Part shown: positions 43,163 to 52,389 of the stretch, piece by piece | Numbering within the stretch: the stretch's first letter is position 1 | How the letters are laid out: every line of letters starts with the position of its first letter | NCBI GenBank assembly: GCA_027658995.1 | Contig: JAQDQK010000014.1 | Span: 15,198-79,197, forward strand | Direction of reading: 5' to 3' | Source of the DNA: Propionibacteriaceae bacterium AM104-82 | Lineage (GTDB): Bacteria > Actinomycetota > Actinomycetes > Propionibacteriales > Propionibacteriaceae | Length of the DNA stretch: 64,000 bases | Made by a program: the position numbers and the translations under genes | The notes under the pieces: model-generated | Databases searched by the model: none | Told to the model about the DNA's origin: nothing | The model's input: only the letters and a program-made list of their open reading frames with translations

Positions 43163-46033
43163 TCAGTTGGCTCCCGCGGGGCGGCCGTGGCACATCTTGT
43201 ACTTCTTGCCGGAGCCGCAGGGGCACGGCTGGTTCCTGCCGACCTTCTCCGTCTTGGTCGCGCTGGGGCCGCCGGTCTTGGTGGCCTCGCCGCTCTCGTC
43301 GGGGGCCGAGTAGCTCAGCCGCTGCTCCGCCTTGCGCTCGAGGCCCTTCGCCAGCGGCGCGGTGCTCGTCGTCTTGGCCGGCGTCTCGTCCTTCTTGGCG
43401 GGGGCCTCGGCCTCCTTCTCAGCGGCCTCCTCCTCGGCGGGCTCCTCGTCGGCGGGCGCCTCCGCGGCCTGCTGCGCGGAGCCGGTGAGCGTGCCGACGT
43501 CGACGGCGTCCCCGGTCTCGGTGGTGACGAGGCCGACCTTCAGCTCTGGCTCGGCCGGGCGGGGCTTGACCTCGAGGTTGAACAGGAAGGCGATGACCTC
43601 CTCCATGAAGGCGTCCATCATGGCGTTGAACATGTCGCCGCCCTCGCGCTGGTACTCGACCAGCGGGTCGCGCTGCGCCATGGCGCGCAGCCCGATGCCC
43701 TCGCGGAGGTAGTCCATCTCGTAGAGGTGCTCACGCCACTTGCGGTCGAGAACGGTGAGCAGCACCTGGCGCTCCAGTTCGCGCATGGTGTCGGCGCCCA
43801 ACTCCTCCTCGCGGGAGTCGTAGGCGGTGGCGGCGTCCTCCTGGACGAGCTCGACGAGTTCCTCCTGCTGCGGAAGCTCGTCCTCGATGTCCTCCAGCTT
43901 GAGGCTGATCGGGTAGAGCGTCTTCAGCTCGGTGAACATGGTCTCGAGGTCCCAGTCCTCAGGGATGCCCTGGGTGTGGGTGCGCACCACATCACCGACG
44001 ACCCGGTGAGTCGCGGCGCGAAGCTGCACGGACACGTCGGCGCCGTCGAGCACCTGGCGGCGGTCGCCGTAGATGGTGTGGCGCTGACGGTTCATCACAT
44101 CGTCGTACTTCAGGACGTTCTTGCGCATCTCGAAGTTCTGGCTCTCGACCTGCTTCTGCGCGCTCTCGATGGACTTCGACACCGACTTCATGTCGATGGG
44201 GACATCGTCGGGGACCTTCATCATCAGCAGCGCACGCTCCAGCAGTTCCGGGCGGAACAGGCGCATCAGGTCGTCACTGAGAGAAAGGTAGAAGCGGGAC
44301 TCGCCCGGGTCGCCCTGACGGCCGGAACGGCCTCGGAGCTGGTTGTCGATGCGGCGCGATTCGTGGCGCTCGGAGCCGACCACGTACAGGCCGCCGGCCT
44401 CGATGACCTCTTCGTGCTCGGTCTTGACCTGCTCCTCGAGGGCCTCGAGCGTTTCGGCCCAGGCCGCCTCGTACTCCTCCGGAGTCTCGGCAGGGTCGAG
44501 GCCCTGCTTGCGAAGCTGCAGGTCGGCGAGGAACTCGGGGTTGCCGCCGAGCATGATGTCGGTGCCTCGGCCTGCCATGTTGGTCGAAACGGTGACGGCG
44601 CCCTTGCGGCCTGCCTCCGCGACGATCGCGGCCTCAGACGCGTGGTGCTTGGCGTTGAGCACCTGGTGCGGCACGTTGGCCTTCTTGAGCATCCCGGAGA
44701 GCAGTTCGGACTTCGCGACGGAGGCGGTGCCGATCAGGATCGGCTGGCCCTTGGCGTGCCTCTCGACGACGTCGGCGACGATCGCGTCGTACTTGGCCTC
44801 CTGCGTGCGGTAGATCAGGTCGGCCTGGTCGGCGCGGATCATCGGCCGGTTCGTCGGGATCGGGATGACGCCCAGGCCGTAGATCTTCTGGAACTCGGAC
44901 TCCTCGGTCTTGGCCGTGCCCGTCATGCCCGCGAGCTTGTCGTACATGCGGAAGTAGTTCTGCAGCGTGATGGTGGCGAGCGTCTGGTACTCGTCCTTGA
45001 TCTGGACGCCTTCCTTGGCCTCCAGAGCCTGGTGCAGGCCCTCGTTGTAGCGGCGACCCGCGAGGGTGCGGCCGGTGTGCTCGTCGACGATCAGCACCTC
45101 GTCGCCCGCGATGACGTAGTCCTTGTCCCGCTTGAACAGTTCCTTCGCCTTGATGGAGTTGTTCAGGTAGGAGATCAGCGGCGTGTTCGCCGACTCGTAC
45201 AGGTTCTCGATGCCGAGACGGTCCTCGACCTTCTCGATGCCGGGGGCGAGCACGGAGATGGTGCGCTTCTTCTCGTCGACCTCGTAGTCGCGGTCGCGGG
45301 TCAGGGTGCGGGCGAGCCGCGCGAAGACCGGGTACCACTCGTGGTTGTCCTCGGCGGGGCCGGAGATGATCAGCGGGGTCCTGGCCTCGTCCACCAGGAT
45401 CGAGTCGACCTCATCGACGATGGCGTAGTGATGGCCGCGCTGGACCATGTCCTCCTTGCGGAGGGCCATGTTGTCGCGCAGGTAGTCGAAACCGAACTCG
45501 TTGTTGGTGCCGTAGATGATGTCGGCGTTGTAAACGACGCGGCGCTGCTCGGGGGTCATCTCGGCGAGGATCGCGCCGACCTCCAGCCCGAGGAAGTGGT
45601 GGATGCGGCCCATCTGCTCGGACTGGTACTTGGCGAGGTAGTCGTTGGTGGTGACCACGTGTACGCCCTGGCCGGAGAGCGCGTTGAGGTAGGCGGGAAG
45701 GGTACCGACGAGCGTCTTGCCCTCACCGGTCTTCATCTCGGCGATGTTGCCCCAGTGGAGGGCGGCGCCGCCCATCATCTGGACGTCGAAGTGGCGCTTG
45801 CCGAGCACCCGCACCGACGCCTCACGCACCGTCGCGAAGGCCTCCGGCATGATCCGGTCGAGGCTCTCGCCGTCCTCGATGCGCTTGCGGAAGTTGTCGG
45901 TCTCGGCGCGAAGTTCCGCGTCCGACATCGCCTGGAACTCCTCCTCGATGGAGTTGACCTGGTCGGCCACCTTCTGGAGCTTGCGGAGCTGCGCACCCGA
46001 GCCGATGCCGCTCAGAAAATCCATGAATCCCAC
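43163..46033 (-). CDS. secA: Preprotein translocase ATPase SecA
   Basis: Motor of the Sec export pathway driving unfolded proteins through SecYEG; 956 residues. Walker A is [10 protein letters not shown], the DEAD-like box is [17 protein letters not shown], and motif VI and the helical scaffold follow. The C-terminal 90 residues are an Ala/Glu-rich linker ending in the zinc motif [17 protein letters not shown] 46033 (AAGGA 7 bases upstream) is chosen over ATG 46024. Appears to be the housekeeping SecA1. Downstream of hpf in the mtr cluster, as in mycobacteria. Confidence 0.97.
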   Translation of the reverse strand: MGFMDFLSGIGSGAQLRKLQKVADQVNSIEEEFQAMSDAELRAETDNFRKRIEDGESLDRIMPEAFATVREASVRVLGKRHFDVQMMGGAALHWGNIAEMKTGEGKTLVGTLPAYLNALSGQGVHVVTTNDYLAKYQSEQMGRIHHFLGLEVGAILAEMTPEQRRVVYNADIIYGTNNEFGFDYLRDNMALRKEDMVQRGHHYAIVDEVDSILVDEARTPLIISGPAEDNHEWYPVFARLARTLTRDRDYEVDEKKRTISVLAPGIEKVEDRLGIENLYESANTPLISYLNNSIKAKELFKRDKDYVIAGDEVLIVDEHTGRTLAGRRYNEGLHQALEAKEGVQIKDEYQTLATITLQNYFRMYDKLAGMTGTAKTEESEFQKIYGLGVIPIPTNRPMIRADQADLIYRTQEAKYDAIVADVVERHAKGQPILIGTASVAKSELLSGMLKKANVPHQVLNAKHHASEAAIVAEAGRKGAVTVSTNMAGRGTDIMLGGNPEFLADLQLRKQGLDPAETPEEYEAAWAETLEALEEQVKTEHEEVIEAGGLYVVGSERHESRRIDNQLRGRSGRQGDPGESRFYLSLSDDLMRLFRPELLERALLMMKVPDDVPIDMKSVSKSIESAQKQVESQNFEMRKNVLKYDDVMNRQRHTIYGDRRQVLDGADVSVQLRAATHRVVGDVVRTHTQGIPEDWDLETMFTELKTLYPISLKLEDIEDELPQQEELVELVQEDAATAYDSREEELGADTMRELERQVLLTVLDRKWREHLYEMDYLREGIGLRAMAQRDPLVEYQREGGDMFNAMMDAFMEEVIAFLFNLEVKPRPAEPELKVGLVTTETGDAVDVGTLTGSAQQAAEAPADEEPAEEEAAEKEAEAPAKKDETPAKTTSTAPLAKGLERKAEQRLSYSAPDESGEATKTGGPSATKTEKVGRNQPCPCGSGKKYKMCHGRPAGAN

Positions 46034-46122
46034 GAGGTTGTCCTTATCTCTACCCACGCCGCGGACGAGGCGGCATACCGCCAGCCATCCTAACGCGCGG
46101 CACCAAGGCACGCGAGACGCGG

Positions 46123-46157
46123 GACGCTCGCCCCGTCCAGAGGTCGGGGCGAGCGTC
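46123..46157. terminator. Hairpin between hpf and secA
   Basis: A perfect 13-bp stem (GACGCTCGCCCCG with its complement) around a 9-base loop, 18 bases after the hpf stop on the minus strand. There is no U-tract. It likely ends hpf transcription and separates it from secA. Confidence 0.7.
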
Positions 46158-46174
46158 GCTGATAGAGGCGGTCG

Positions 46175-46774
46175 TCAGGAGACGTTGAGGTGGATCACGC
46201 CGTAGTTGTAGGCCTTGCGGCGGTAGACCACCGACGGCCGACCGGTCTCGGCGTCCTGGTAGAGGAAGAAGTCGTGCCCGACCAGTTCCATCTCGTCGAG
46301 GGCCTGCGCCAGCGTGAGCGGCTCCGCCTCGAACTCCTTCTCGCGCACGACGAGCGGGCCGTCACCGGTGACCACGAGGCCCGCGACGGTGCGCGACTCG
46401 ACCTCGTCCTCGTCGGCCTGCGTCTCCTCGGCGGGCAGGGCCTCGCTGATGCTCGCGGCACGCAGCCCACGGTGGGTCTTGCGTCGATCGGCCGCCTTGC
46501 GGAGCTGGGCCTTCAATCGGTCCAGTGCGAGCTCGAACGCGGCCATCTTGTCGCTGGCCTTCGCCTCGGCTCGGACGACGGGTCCGCGGCTGCGGAGCGT
46601 CAACTGCACGGTGATGGCGTCTGCGGGGTCCTTCGTGGTATCCGATGCGCTGAACTCAACCTCGACGCGGATGACGCGGTCGCGAAGGCGCTCCACGCTG
46701 GTCACCCGCTCGGTGACGAGTTCCTTGAGTTCGGGGCTGATCGTGATCCGACGACCGGTGACGACGATGTCCAT
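46175..46774 (-). CDS. hpf: Long-form ribosome hibernation promoting factor
   Basis: Binds the 30S subunit and dimerises 70S ribosomes to 100S in stationary phase; 199 residues, the long form. The N-terminal S30AE domain (about 1-105) starts DIVVTGRRITISPELKE. A linker of ~35 residues leads to the C-terminal dimerisation domain ending YRRKAYNYGVIHLNV. ATG 46774 has GGAGGAAGC immediately upstream; an in-frame ATG at 46792 has none. In the same place as M. tuberculosis Rv3241c. Confidence 0.95.
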   Translation of the reverse strand: MDIVVTGRRITISPELKELVTERVTSVERLRDRVIRVEVEFSASDTTKDPADAITVQLTLRSRGPVVRAEAKASDKMAAFELALDRLKAQLRKAADRRKTHRGLRAASISEALPAEETQADEDEVESRTVAGLVVTGDGPLVVREKEFEAEPLTLAQALDEMELVGHDFFLYQDAETGRPSVVYRRKAYNYGVIHLNVS

Positions 46775-46902
46775 GCTTCCTCCGTCTGTCATGGGGCTTG
46801 GGGGCCCGTTGTGCCGTTGGTGAGGTGCTCTCACCCACGGATGAAAAAGCGCCCCAGGATGTTCCATCTCTGGTTCTCCTGCGGCGCCTCCATAGAGCAA
46901 CG

Positions 46903-47589
46903 CTACCGGTAGCCCAAGTTGGCTGTCAGCCCTTTGTCCGGCATGGCGCCCGATTCGCTCACATAAGCCGTTGTCGCGATGCCCACGATGAGCACATCCA
47001 CCTGCTGTAGGGCACGGCGTGCCTCCCGTAGCGACGCCCCGGTCGTGACGATGTCGTCGACGATCAGCACCGGCCGCGGTGTCGGCCGGGCGACCATGGC
47101 GTGGTCGAGGTTGCGCTGCCGGTCGCCGCGGCCGAGCCCTGCCTGGTCGGCCCCTCCCCCGCGCCTGCGCAGCAGCCGGGCCGCTCCGAGGCCCGTTCGG
47201 CGTGCCGCGAGCCGCGCAAGCCGCCATCCGTGGTCGAAGCCGCGGGCCCGAATGTTGGCGGGCAGCGAGGCGACGGGAACCAGCAGCGTGTCCGGCGGCG
47301 GCCGCCACGCCTCGACAGCCACCGCCAGCCGCTGAGCGAGTGCCCGCTCCAAGTGCAGGGCGCCGTCGTCCTTGTAGCGCGGCACGACGTGCTCGAGCAC
47401 CGGCCGGTACGGGTTCGCCGCGATCACCTCCATCCCGCGCAGACCTGGCACCAGGACGGGCGGAGCGTCGAGCAGCCAACGGCAGGCACGGCAGATCCCC
47501 CAGCCGGGCGCTTCGCACCCTGGGCAGGTGGCGCCGAGCAGCAGGTCGGCGGCCGCGTCGATCACATCGCGTCTTGTCACAGAGGCCAT
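46903..47589 (-). CDS. ComF-family phosphoribosyltransferase-like protein
   Basis: 228-residue protein with an N-terminal four-cysteine zinc ribbon (CPGCEAPGWGICRAC) and a PRTase fold carrying the PRPP loop VLIVDDIVTTGAS. ComF proteins assist natural transformation in some bacteria, and the role here is unknown. It lies between lpqB and hpf as in M. tuberculosis Rv3242c. ATG 47589 begins right before the zinc ribbon helix. Confidence 0.9.
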   Translation of the reverse strand: MASVTRRDVIDAAADLLLGATCPGCEAPGWGICRACRWLLDAPPVLVPGLRGMEVIAANPYRPVLEHVVPRYKDDGALHLERALAQRLAVAVEAWRPPPDTLLVPVASLPANIRARGFDHGWRLARLAARRTGLGAARLLRRRGGGADQAGLGRGDRQRNLDHAMVARPTPRPVLIVDDIVTTGASLREARRALQQVDVLIVGIATTAYVSESGAMPDKGLTANLGYR

Positions 47590-47636
47590 GCACCGTGATA
47601 CGCGGCGGGAGGCGTGTCGTGCCGTTGTCCCCAGGC

Positions 47637-49331
47637 TCAGCCGCCGTAGGCGACCGAACTGATGTTCTCGGCGAGCCGGTGCCAGCGGGTGCGCGCGTCG
47701 TAGCGCCACGCCGAGCCGGTGTCGGTGCGGATCGCGATGGGCCCTCCGCCCTGCCGCGCGAGCGCCGTGATGTCCACGGGAGAGCCCGACGGGCCGAGGT
47801 CCTCGATCCGGGACCCGTCGACGTGCGCCGTGAACACGGATGGCTGGGACCCCTTGGTGCCGATCAGCCCGAGCAGCGTCTCGTCGGACCAGGTGACGGC
47901 CTGCACGTCGCTGAGCCGCTGGTTCTGGTCCCCGATCAGCTCCAACTCGCGCCAGCCCACCACGCGCACCGGCGAGGCGCTGAGGACCGTGCCAAGGCCG
48001 AGGCTGCGTTCCTGTCCGTGCGACAGGATGATGGCCGCCCTCGCGCCCGTCGGGGAGACGGCGAAGCCCTCGATCCGCGAGCCGGGCACCTCGTCGAAGG
48101 CCACCCGCTCCGGGTCGCGGCCGCGCTGCACGACGATCAGCCGGGTGGTGCCGTCGGTCTCGTCGCCGAGCAGCCACAGCGCCCCGAGCACGAACTGGGG
48201 GCGGCGCAGGTTCGAGAGGCCGGCGGTGGTGACGGGGCTGGTCTGCCCTGCCCTCGGGCCCATCGACAGGACGGTGCGGGTCTCGTCGATGAGGGCGAGG
48301 GTGCCTCCGTCGAGGGAGACTGCCAACTCCGAGTAGCGGGTCTCCTGCCGGATCAGCGCCTCGAAGGTCTCGCTGAGCCTGCCTGGGACGCCGTCGCGGA
48401 TCGCGAACAGTTCCGGGGTCGGCACGGCGCGCGAGAGCACCTGGTATCCCTGCTGGGTGGCCAGTTCCAGCACGCCCTGCGCGTTGGAGTCGGGAAGCGT
48501 GAACGGCAGCCCGTCGCGGGTCACGGCCAGACCGGTGACACGCGGGATCGACGTCAGCGACCACAGCAACTGCGCGCCGATCCTGCGCCGCGCGTCGTCG
48601 CCGAGGCTGGAGCTGAGGCCGGTGAGGTCGACCGTGACGACGCCCTGCGGGTCGATGCTCGCCTCGTTGTCGCCGAGCTTGACGGTGACGGGCACGGCGT
48701 TGCTGACGGCGCGCGCGATCGAGTCGGACGGGCCGTCAAGGAGCGAGTCGATGATGCTGGTGGGCGAGACCTTCGACTCCGGCAGGTGGATCGGGTCGGG
48801 CACCACGTGGGTTCCCGTGGTGGACATGTAGTAGACGGTGACCTCGGAGTAGTAGCGCTCGAAGATGTAGCGCGACAGCAGCAGCCCGCCGGGCGGGACG
48901 CCGATGCGCCACTCGTCGTCCTGCCGCACCACGCCGAAGTCGTGTTCGAAGGAGCGAAGTTGCGCCGCGTAGTGCCCGGCCGCGTCCAGTTCGCCGATCG
49001 CCATGCCGTCGATGGCGGCCTCGTCGGCGTCGCCGGTGACGGAGCCGTCGTAGACGACCGCGCCGATCGGCTGCCAGCCGTCGTTTGCCTGGGAGGTGAG
49101 GTACTGCCGTGCGACGGCGTAGTCGCCCTCGGGGTCGGCCATCGCCTGCAGGAAGCCCTCGACGAGCCTGCTGGGGGTGATGCCCGCCTGCGGCGGCTCG
49201 GGGGCGACGTCGATGCCGGGCGGCTGGGCCGACATCGGCACCTCCTCGATGGGGCCGCTGGTGGCGATCCCGGTGCACCCGGTCAGCGCCACGAGCAGGA
49301 CGGCGACCAGCGCGGGCCATGCGCGTCTCAT
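47637..49331 (-). CDS. lpqB: Lipoprotein LpqB
   Basis: Membrane-anchored lipoprotein that associates with the MtrB sensor and modulates MtrAB signalling; 564 residues. Signal peptide with lipobox ALTGC (acylated Cys19) follows MRRAWPALVAVLL. The N-terminal half has the GerMN domain (about 200-310), and the C-terminal half forms a beta-propeller-like LpqB domain. The ATG overlaps the mtrB stop by 4 bp, coupling translation. Confidence 0.95.
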   Translation of the reverse strand: MRRAWPALVAVLLVALTGCTGIATSGPIEEVPMSAQPPGIDVAPEPPQAGITPSRLVEGFLQAMADPEGDYAVARQYLTSQANDGWQPIGAVVYDGSVTGDADEAAIDGMAIGELDAAGHYAAQLRSFEHDFGVVRQDDEWRIGVPPGGLLLSRYIFERYYSEVTVYYMSTTGTHVVPDPIHLPESKVSPTSIIDSLLDGPSDSIARAVSNAVPVTVKLGDNEASIDPQGVVTVDLTGLSSSLGDDARRRIGAQLLWSLTSIPRVTGLAVTRDGLPFTLPDSNAQGVLELATQQGYQVLSRAVPTPELFAIRDGVPGRLSETFEALIRQETRYSELAVSLDGGTLALIDETRTVLSMGPRAGQTSPVTTAGLSNLRRPQFVLGALWLLGDETDGTTRLIVVQRGRDPERVAFDEVPGSRIEGFAVSPTGARAAIILSHGQERSLGLGTVLSASPVRVVGWRELELIGDQNQRLSDVQAVTWSDETLLGLIGTKGSQPSVFTAHVDGSRIEDLGPSGSPVDITALARQGGGPIAIRTDTGSAWRYDARTRWHRLAENISSVAYGG

Positions 49332-50884
49332 CGGCGGCTCCTTCCCGCATCGTCGACGGGGATCACCGCGAGCGGCGACCCGGTCAGTTCGTGGTCGGGT
49401 TCCTTGGGCAGCGTCAGCCGGAACTGGGCGCCGCGCCCGGGCCTGCCCCATGCGGTCAGCCAGCCGTGGTGCAGGCGGGCGTCCTCCATGGAGATCGACA
49501 GCCCGAGGCCGGAGCCGCCGACGGCGCGGGTGCGGCTGGGGTCGGCCCGCCAGAACCGGTCGAACACGCGGGCCGCGTCCTCCGCCTCGAAGCCGACGCC
49601 GAAGTCGCGCACCGTGACGGCCACGGCGACGTCGTCGGAGGCGACCGTCACCTTCACGGGCTTGCCCTCGGCGTGCTCCATGGCGTTGGTGACGAGGTTG
49701 CGGATCACCCGCCGGATGCGCCGCGAGTCGACGAGCGCGGTGTTGTCCGTGGTGCGCACGTCGACGCTGAGTTCGACCCCGAGGCTCTCCGCGATGCCGC
49801 GGTTACCGTCGACCTCGGCGGTCACCAGCGCGGCGACGTCGGACTCGTCGAGCGACAGGACGGCTGCGCCGGCGTCGAAGCGGGAGATCTCGAGGAGATC
49901 GGCGAGCATCAGGTCGAAGCGGTCGATCTCCGAGCTCATCAGCTCGGCGGAGCGGCGCTGCATGGGTTCGAACGTGTCGCGGGACTCGTGCAGCATGTCC
50001 GCGGCCATCTTGATGGTGGTCATCGGGGTGCGCAGTTCGTGGCTGACGTCGCTGACGAAGCGCTGCTGCAGCGTCGAGAGCATCTCGAGTTCGCGGATGC
50101 GCTGCTGAAGCTGCGCGGCCATCCGGTTCATGGACTTGGCGAGCGAGGCGAGGTCGTCGGTGCCGCGCACCTTGAGCCGCAGGTCGAGCTCGCCGGAGGC
50201 GAGCCGGAGGGCGGCCTGGCTGGCGCGTCGCACGGGTCGCACCACCTGTGCCGTGACGAGGTAGGCGACCGCGGACAGCGCGGCGGTCAGGACGCTGCCT
50301 GTCACCAGCACGGCGGCCTGCAGCGCCCGCAGCGTCTGCAGTTCGGCCGTCATCGGGAAGATGTAGTAGACGGGGTAGCGCTCACCCGTCGAGCCGATCA
50401 GCGAGGTGCCGACGGCCCAGCCTGGCTCGGCTGGCTGCTCAGGCTGGCTGTAGACGACGTTGGTGGCGGTGACGAACATCCCGTCGCTCTGCTCCACCTT
50501 CTCGCGCAGCGCCTCGGGCACGGAGTCGTTCTTGATGCCGCTGGAGCCGAAGCTGGAGGTCGGGCCCTGGATCAGGACGCGGTACTGCGCGGCCTGCGCG
50601 TCGGCGAGGTCGGCCAACCGGCCGAGCGTCTCGTGGATCGCGACGCCGCGGGAGTCGGGGGTGCGCAGTTGGGCCTGCATGAACGCGTAGACGCCCGCGG
50701 CCTCGTTCAGCGAGGACTCCTTCTTTGCCGCGACGACGCCTGCGGTCGCCTGGTTCATCAGGAGGACGCCTGCCAGCACGAGCAGCAGCATCGACAGGGT
50801 GAGGGTGCTGAGCAGCACCCGGAGGGGCAGCGAGCTCCACCACAGCTGCGCCCACCCCTTCGGACGGTTACGCGGAGCGTTCAC
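49328..50884 (-). CDS. mtrB: Two-component sensor histidine kinase MtrB
   Basis: Membrane kinase phosphorylating MtrA in response to envelope state; 518 residues from GTG 50884. The first transmembrane helix is LPLRVLLSTLTLSMLLLVLA and an extracellular sensor loop follows to about residue 195. A second helix, HAMP (RPVRRASQAALRLASG), a DHp domain with the His in SDVSHELRTPM, and a HATPase domain (NLVTNAMEHA, DFGVGF, GSGLGLSI) complete it. The start overlaps mtrA by 17 bp; GTG 50947 is the alternative and would overlap further. Confidence 0.95.
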   Translation of the reverse strand: MNAPRNRPKGWAQLWWSSLPLRVLLSTLTLSMLLLVLAGVLLMNQATAGVVAAKKESSLNEAAGVYAFMQAQLRTPDSRGVAIHETLGRLADLADAQAAQYRVLIQGPTSSFGSSGIKNDSVPEALREKVEQSDGMFVTATNVVYSQPEQPAEPGWAVGTSLIGSTGERYPVYYIFPMTAELQTLRALQAAVLVTGSVLTAALSAVAYLVTAQVVRPVRRASQAALRLASGELDLRLKVRGTDDLASLAKSMNRMAAQLQQRIRELEMLSTLQQRFVSDVSHELRTPMTTIKMAADMLHESRDTFEPMQRRSAELMSSEIDRFDLMLADLLEISRFDAGAAVLSLDESDVAALVTAEVDGNRGIAESLGVELSVDVRTTDNTALVDSRRIRRVIRNLVTNAMEHAEGKPVKVTVASDDVAVAVTVRDFGVGFEAEDAARVFDRFWRADPSRTRAVGGSGLGLSISMEDARLHHGWLTAWGRPGRGAQFRLTLPKEPDHELTGSPLAVIPVDDAGRSRR

Positions 50885-51569
50885 CAGCGCGGTATCCGAT
50901 CCCCCGAACGGTGATGACGATCTCCGGCTTCTCCGGATCCTTCTCAACCTTCGCCCTGAGGCGCTGGACGTGGACGTTGACGAGCCTGGTGTCTGCCGCG
51001 TTGCGGTAGCCCCACACCTCGTCGAGGAGCGCCTCGCGGGTGAACACGTGCGTCGGGCGCTTCGCGAGCGCCAGCAGCAGGTCGAACTCGAGCGGGGTCA
51101 GCGGCAACTGCTGCGTGCCGCGTCGCACAACGTGCGAGGAGACCGAGATGGTCAGGTCGCCGATGGTGAGGACGTCGGTGCCCGCGTCGCTTGAGACGCG
51201 GCGCAGCCTGGTGCGGATCCTGGCGAGCAGTTCCTTGGCCTTGAACGGCTTGGCGACGTAGTCGTCGGCCCCAGCCTCGAGGCCGGAGACGACGTCTGCG
51301 GTGTCGCTCTTGGCCGTCAGCATGATGATCGGGACCCCCGACTCGGCGCGGATGTCGCGGCACACGAGCACCCCGTCCCTGCCGGGCAGGTTCAGGTCGA
51401 GCAGCACCAGGTCGGGTCGCGACTGGCGGAACTCCGCGAGCGCGGCGTCGCCCGTCGCGCAGCGGACGGTCTCGAATCCCTCCTGCCGCAGCACGATCTG
51501 CAGCATCTCGGAGAGTGCGGCATCATCGTCGACGACGAGAATGCGGACCTTGCCCTTGGCTTCGCTCAC
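50868..51569 (-). CDS. mtrA: Two-component response regulator MtrA
   Basis: OmpR-type regulator controlling cell-wall and division genes, essential in several actinobacteria; 233 residues. Receiver domain has the acid pocket DDD (14-16), phosphoacceptor Asp58, Thr85 and Lys107. The C-terminal winged helix includes LTPLEFDLLLALAKRPTHVF and the recognition part HVQRLRAKVEKDP. GTG 51569 has a perfect AAGGAGG 6 bases upstream. Only 52 bases from the upstream cassette, so read-through from it is possible. Confidence 0.97.
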   Translation of the reverse strand: MSEAKGKVRILVVDDDAALSEMLQIVLRQEGFETVRCATGDAALAEFRQSRPDLVLLDLNLPGRDGVLVCRDIRAESGVPIIMLTAKSDTADVVSGLEAGADDYVAKPFKAKELLARIRTRLRRVSSDAGTDVLTIGDLTISVSSHVVRRGTQQLPLTPLEFDLLLALAKRPTHVFTREALLDEVWGYRNAADTRLVNVHVQRLRAKVEKDPEKPEIVITVRGIGYRAGERSA

Positions 51570-51621
51570 CTGGTGCCTCCTTGCTGTGAGGCCTCCATGG
51601 TACCGACGCCGCCGCGTCGCC

Positions 51622-52389
51622 TCAGACGGGCATCGCCGCCTTGGCGTTCGCGGCGACCCGCTCGATGCGACCGCCGTGCTCAGCGAAGCTTCCGGCGAGG
51701 GTCGCGGACGGGCCGGACCAGCCGTTGCCCGCCTTGACCCCCTCGTACATCTGGGCGGCGCTCTCCAACGTGATGGCGTAGATCTTGACGCGGGAGTTGA
51801 GCGCGAACAGGTTCGTGGTGGGCATCGGCGCGCGCTGAGCCAGTCCGTTGGCCATCATCAACTGCGACGCGAGCCCGGTGGCGACCTTCTGGAACACCCA
51901 CCGCATCACCGAATCGGCCTTCGCGCAGCCCTGCTGCAGTTTCTCGGTCACCTCGAGCAGTTCCTGCTGGGCCGTCAACTGGCCCTTGGCCTTGGCCAAC
52001 TGCTCGGCGGCGCCCGCGCCGTCCCAGTGCGTGTAGGTGTCGATGACCTGCCGCATCGCGACGGTGGCCTCCTCGGTGGCCTGGTGGGCGCCCTTCCATG
52101 CCTCCTGCCCCTGACCGAGCGCGGCGACCGAGTCGGCCGACTGCGCCAGCCAGGCGTGGCAGAAGATGACGCGGTTCAAGGCGTTGGTGGCGCGGCCCCA
52201 TGCCGCGTCGGCGTCGGCGGCGACCATGGCCCGCAGGGGGGCCAGCGCAAGGTGTTGCGCGAAGGTCGGCAGGCCGAAGCTGAGGAACGCCTCGACCGCG
52301 TCGTAGGTCCGGGCGCGCACGAGGCCGTCCGAGGACTTCTGGATGGTCTCGTTGACCGTCTCGTGGGTGATGTGGAACGGTGCGCTCAC
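51622..52389 (-). CDS. WXG-motif helical protein, possible type VII secretion substrate
   Basis: 255-residue, mostly helical protein with no signal peptide or membrane helix; not recognised as a known family. It has three W-x-G motifs at Trp98 (AWKG), Trp122 (HWDGAG) and Trp224 (NGWSGP), each between predicted helices as in WXG100 helix-turn-helix proteins. GTG 52389 overlaps the upstream gene's stop as GTGA. Last gene of a three-gene cassette directly before mtrA. Function unknown; the type VII link rests on motifs only. Confidence 0.6.
   Translation of the reverse strand: MSAPFHITHETVNETIQKSSDGLVRARTYDAVEAFLSFGLPTFAQHLALAPLRAMVAADADAAWGRATNALNRVIFCHAWLAQSADSVAALGQGQEAWKGAHQATEEATVAMRQVIDTYTHWDGAGAAEQLAKAKGQLTAQQELLEVTEKLQQGCAKADSVMRWVFQKVATGLASQLMMANGLAQRAPMPTTNLFALNSRVKIYAITLESAAQMYEGVKAGNGWSGPSATLAGSFAEHGGRIERVAANAKAAMPV

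Noticed and set aside
43187..46093. 968-codon plus-strand frame opposite secA
   Set aside because: Shadow of secA; Leu/Val/Asp/Gly-rich translation without recognisable motifs.
47079..50108. 1009-codon plus-strand frame over comF-lpqB-mtrB
   Set aside because: Spans three supported minus-strand genes and has an Arg/Ala/Pro-rich shadow composition.
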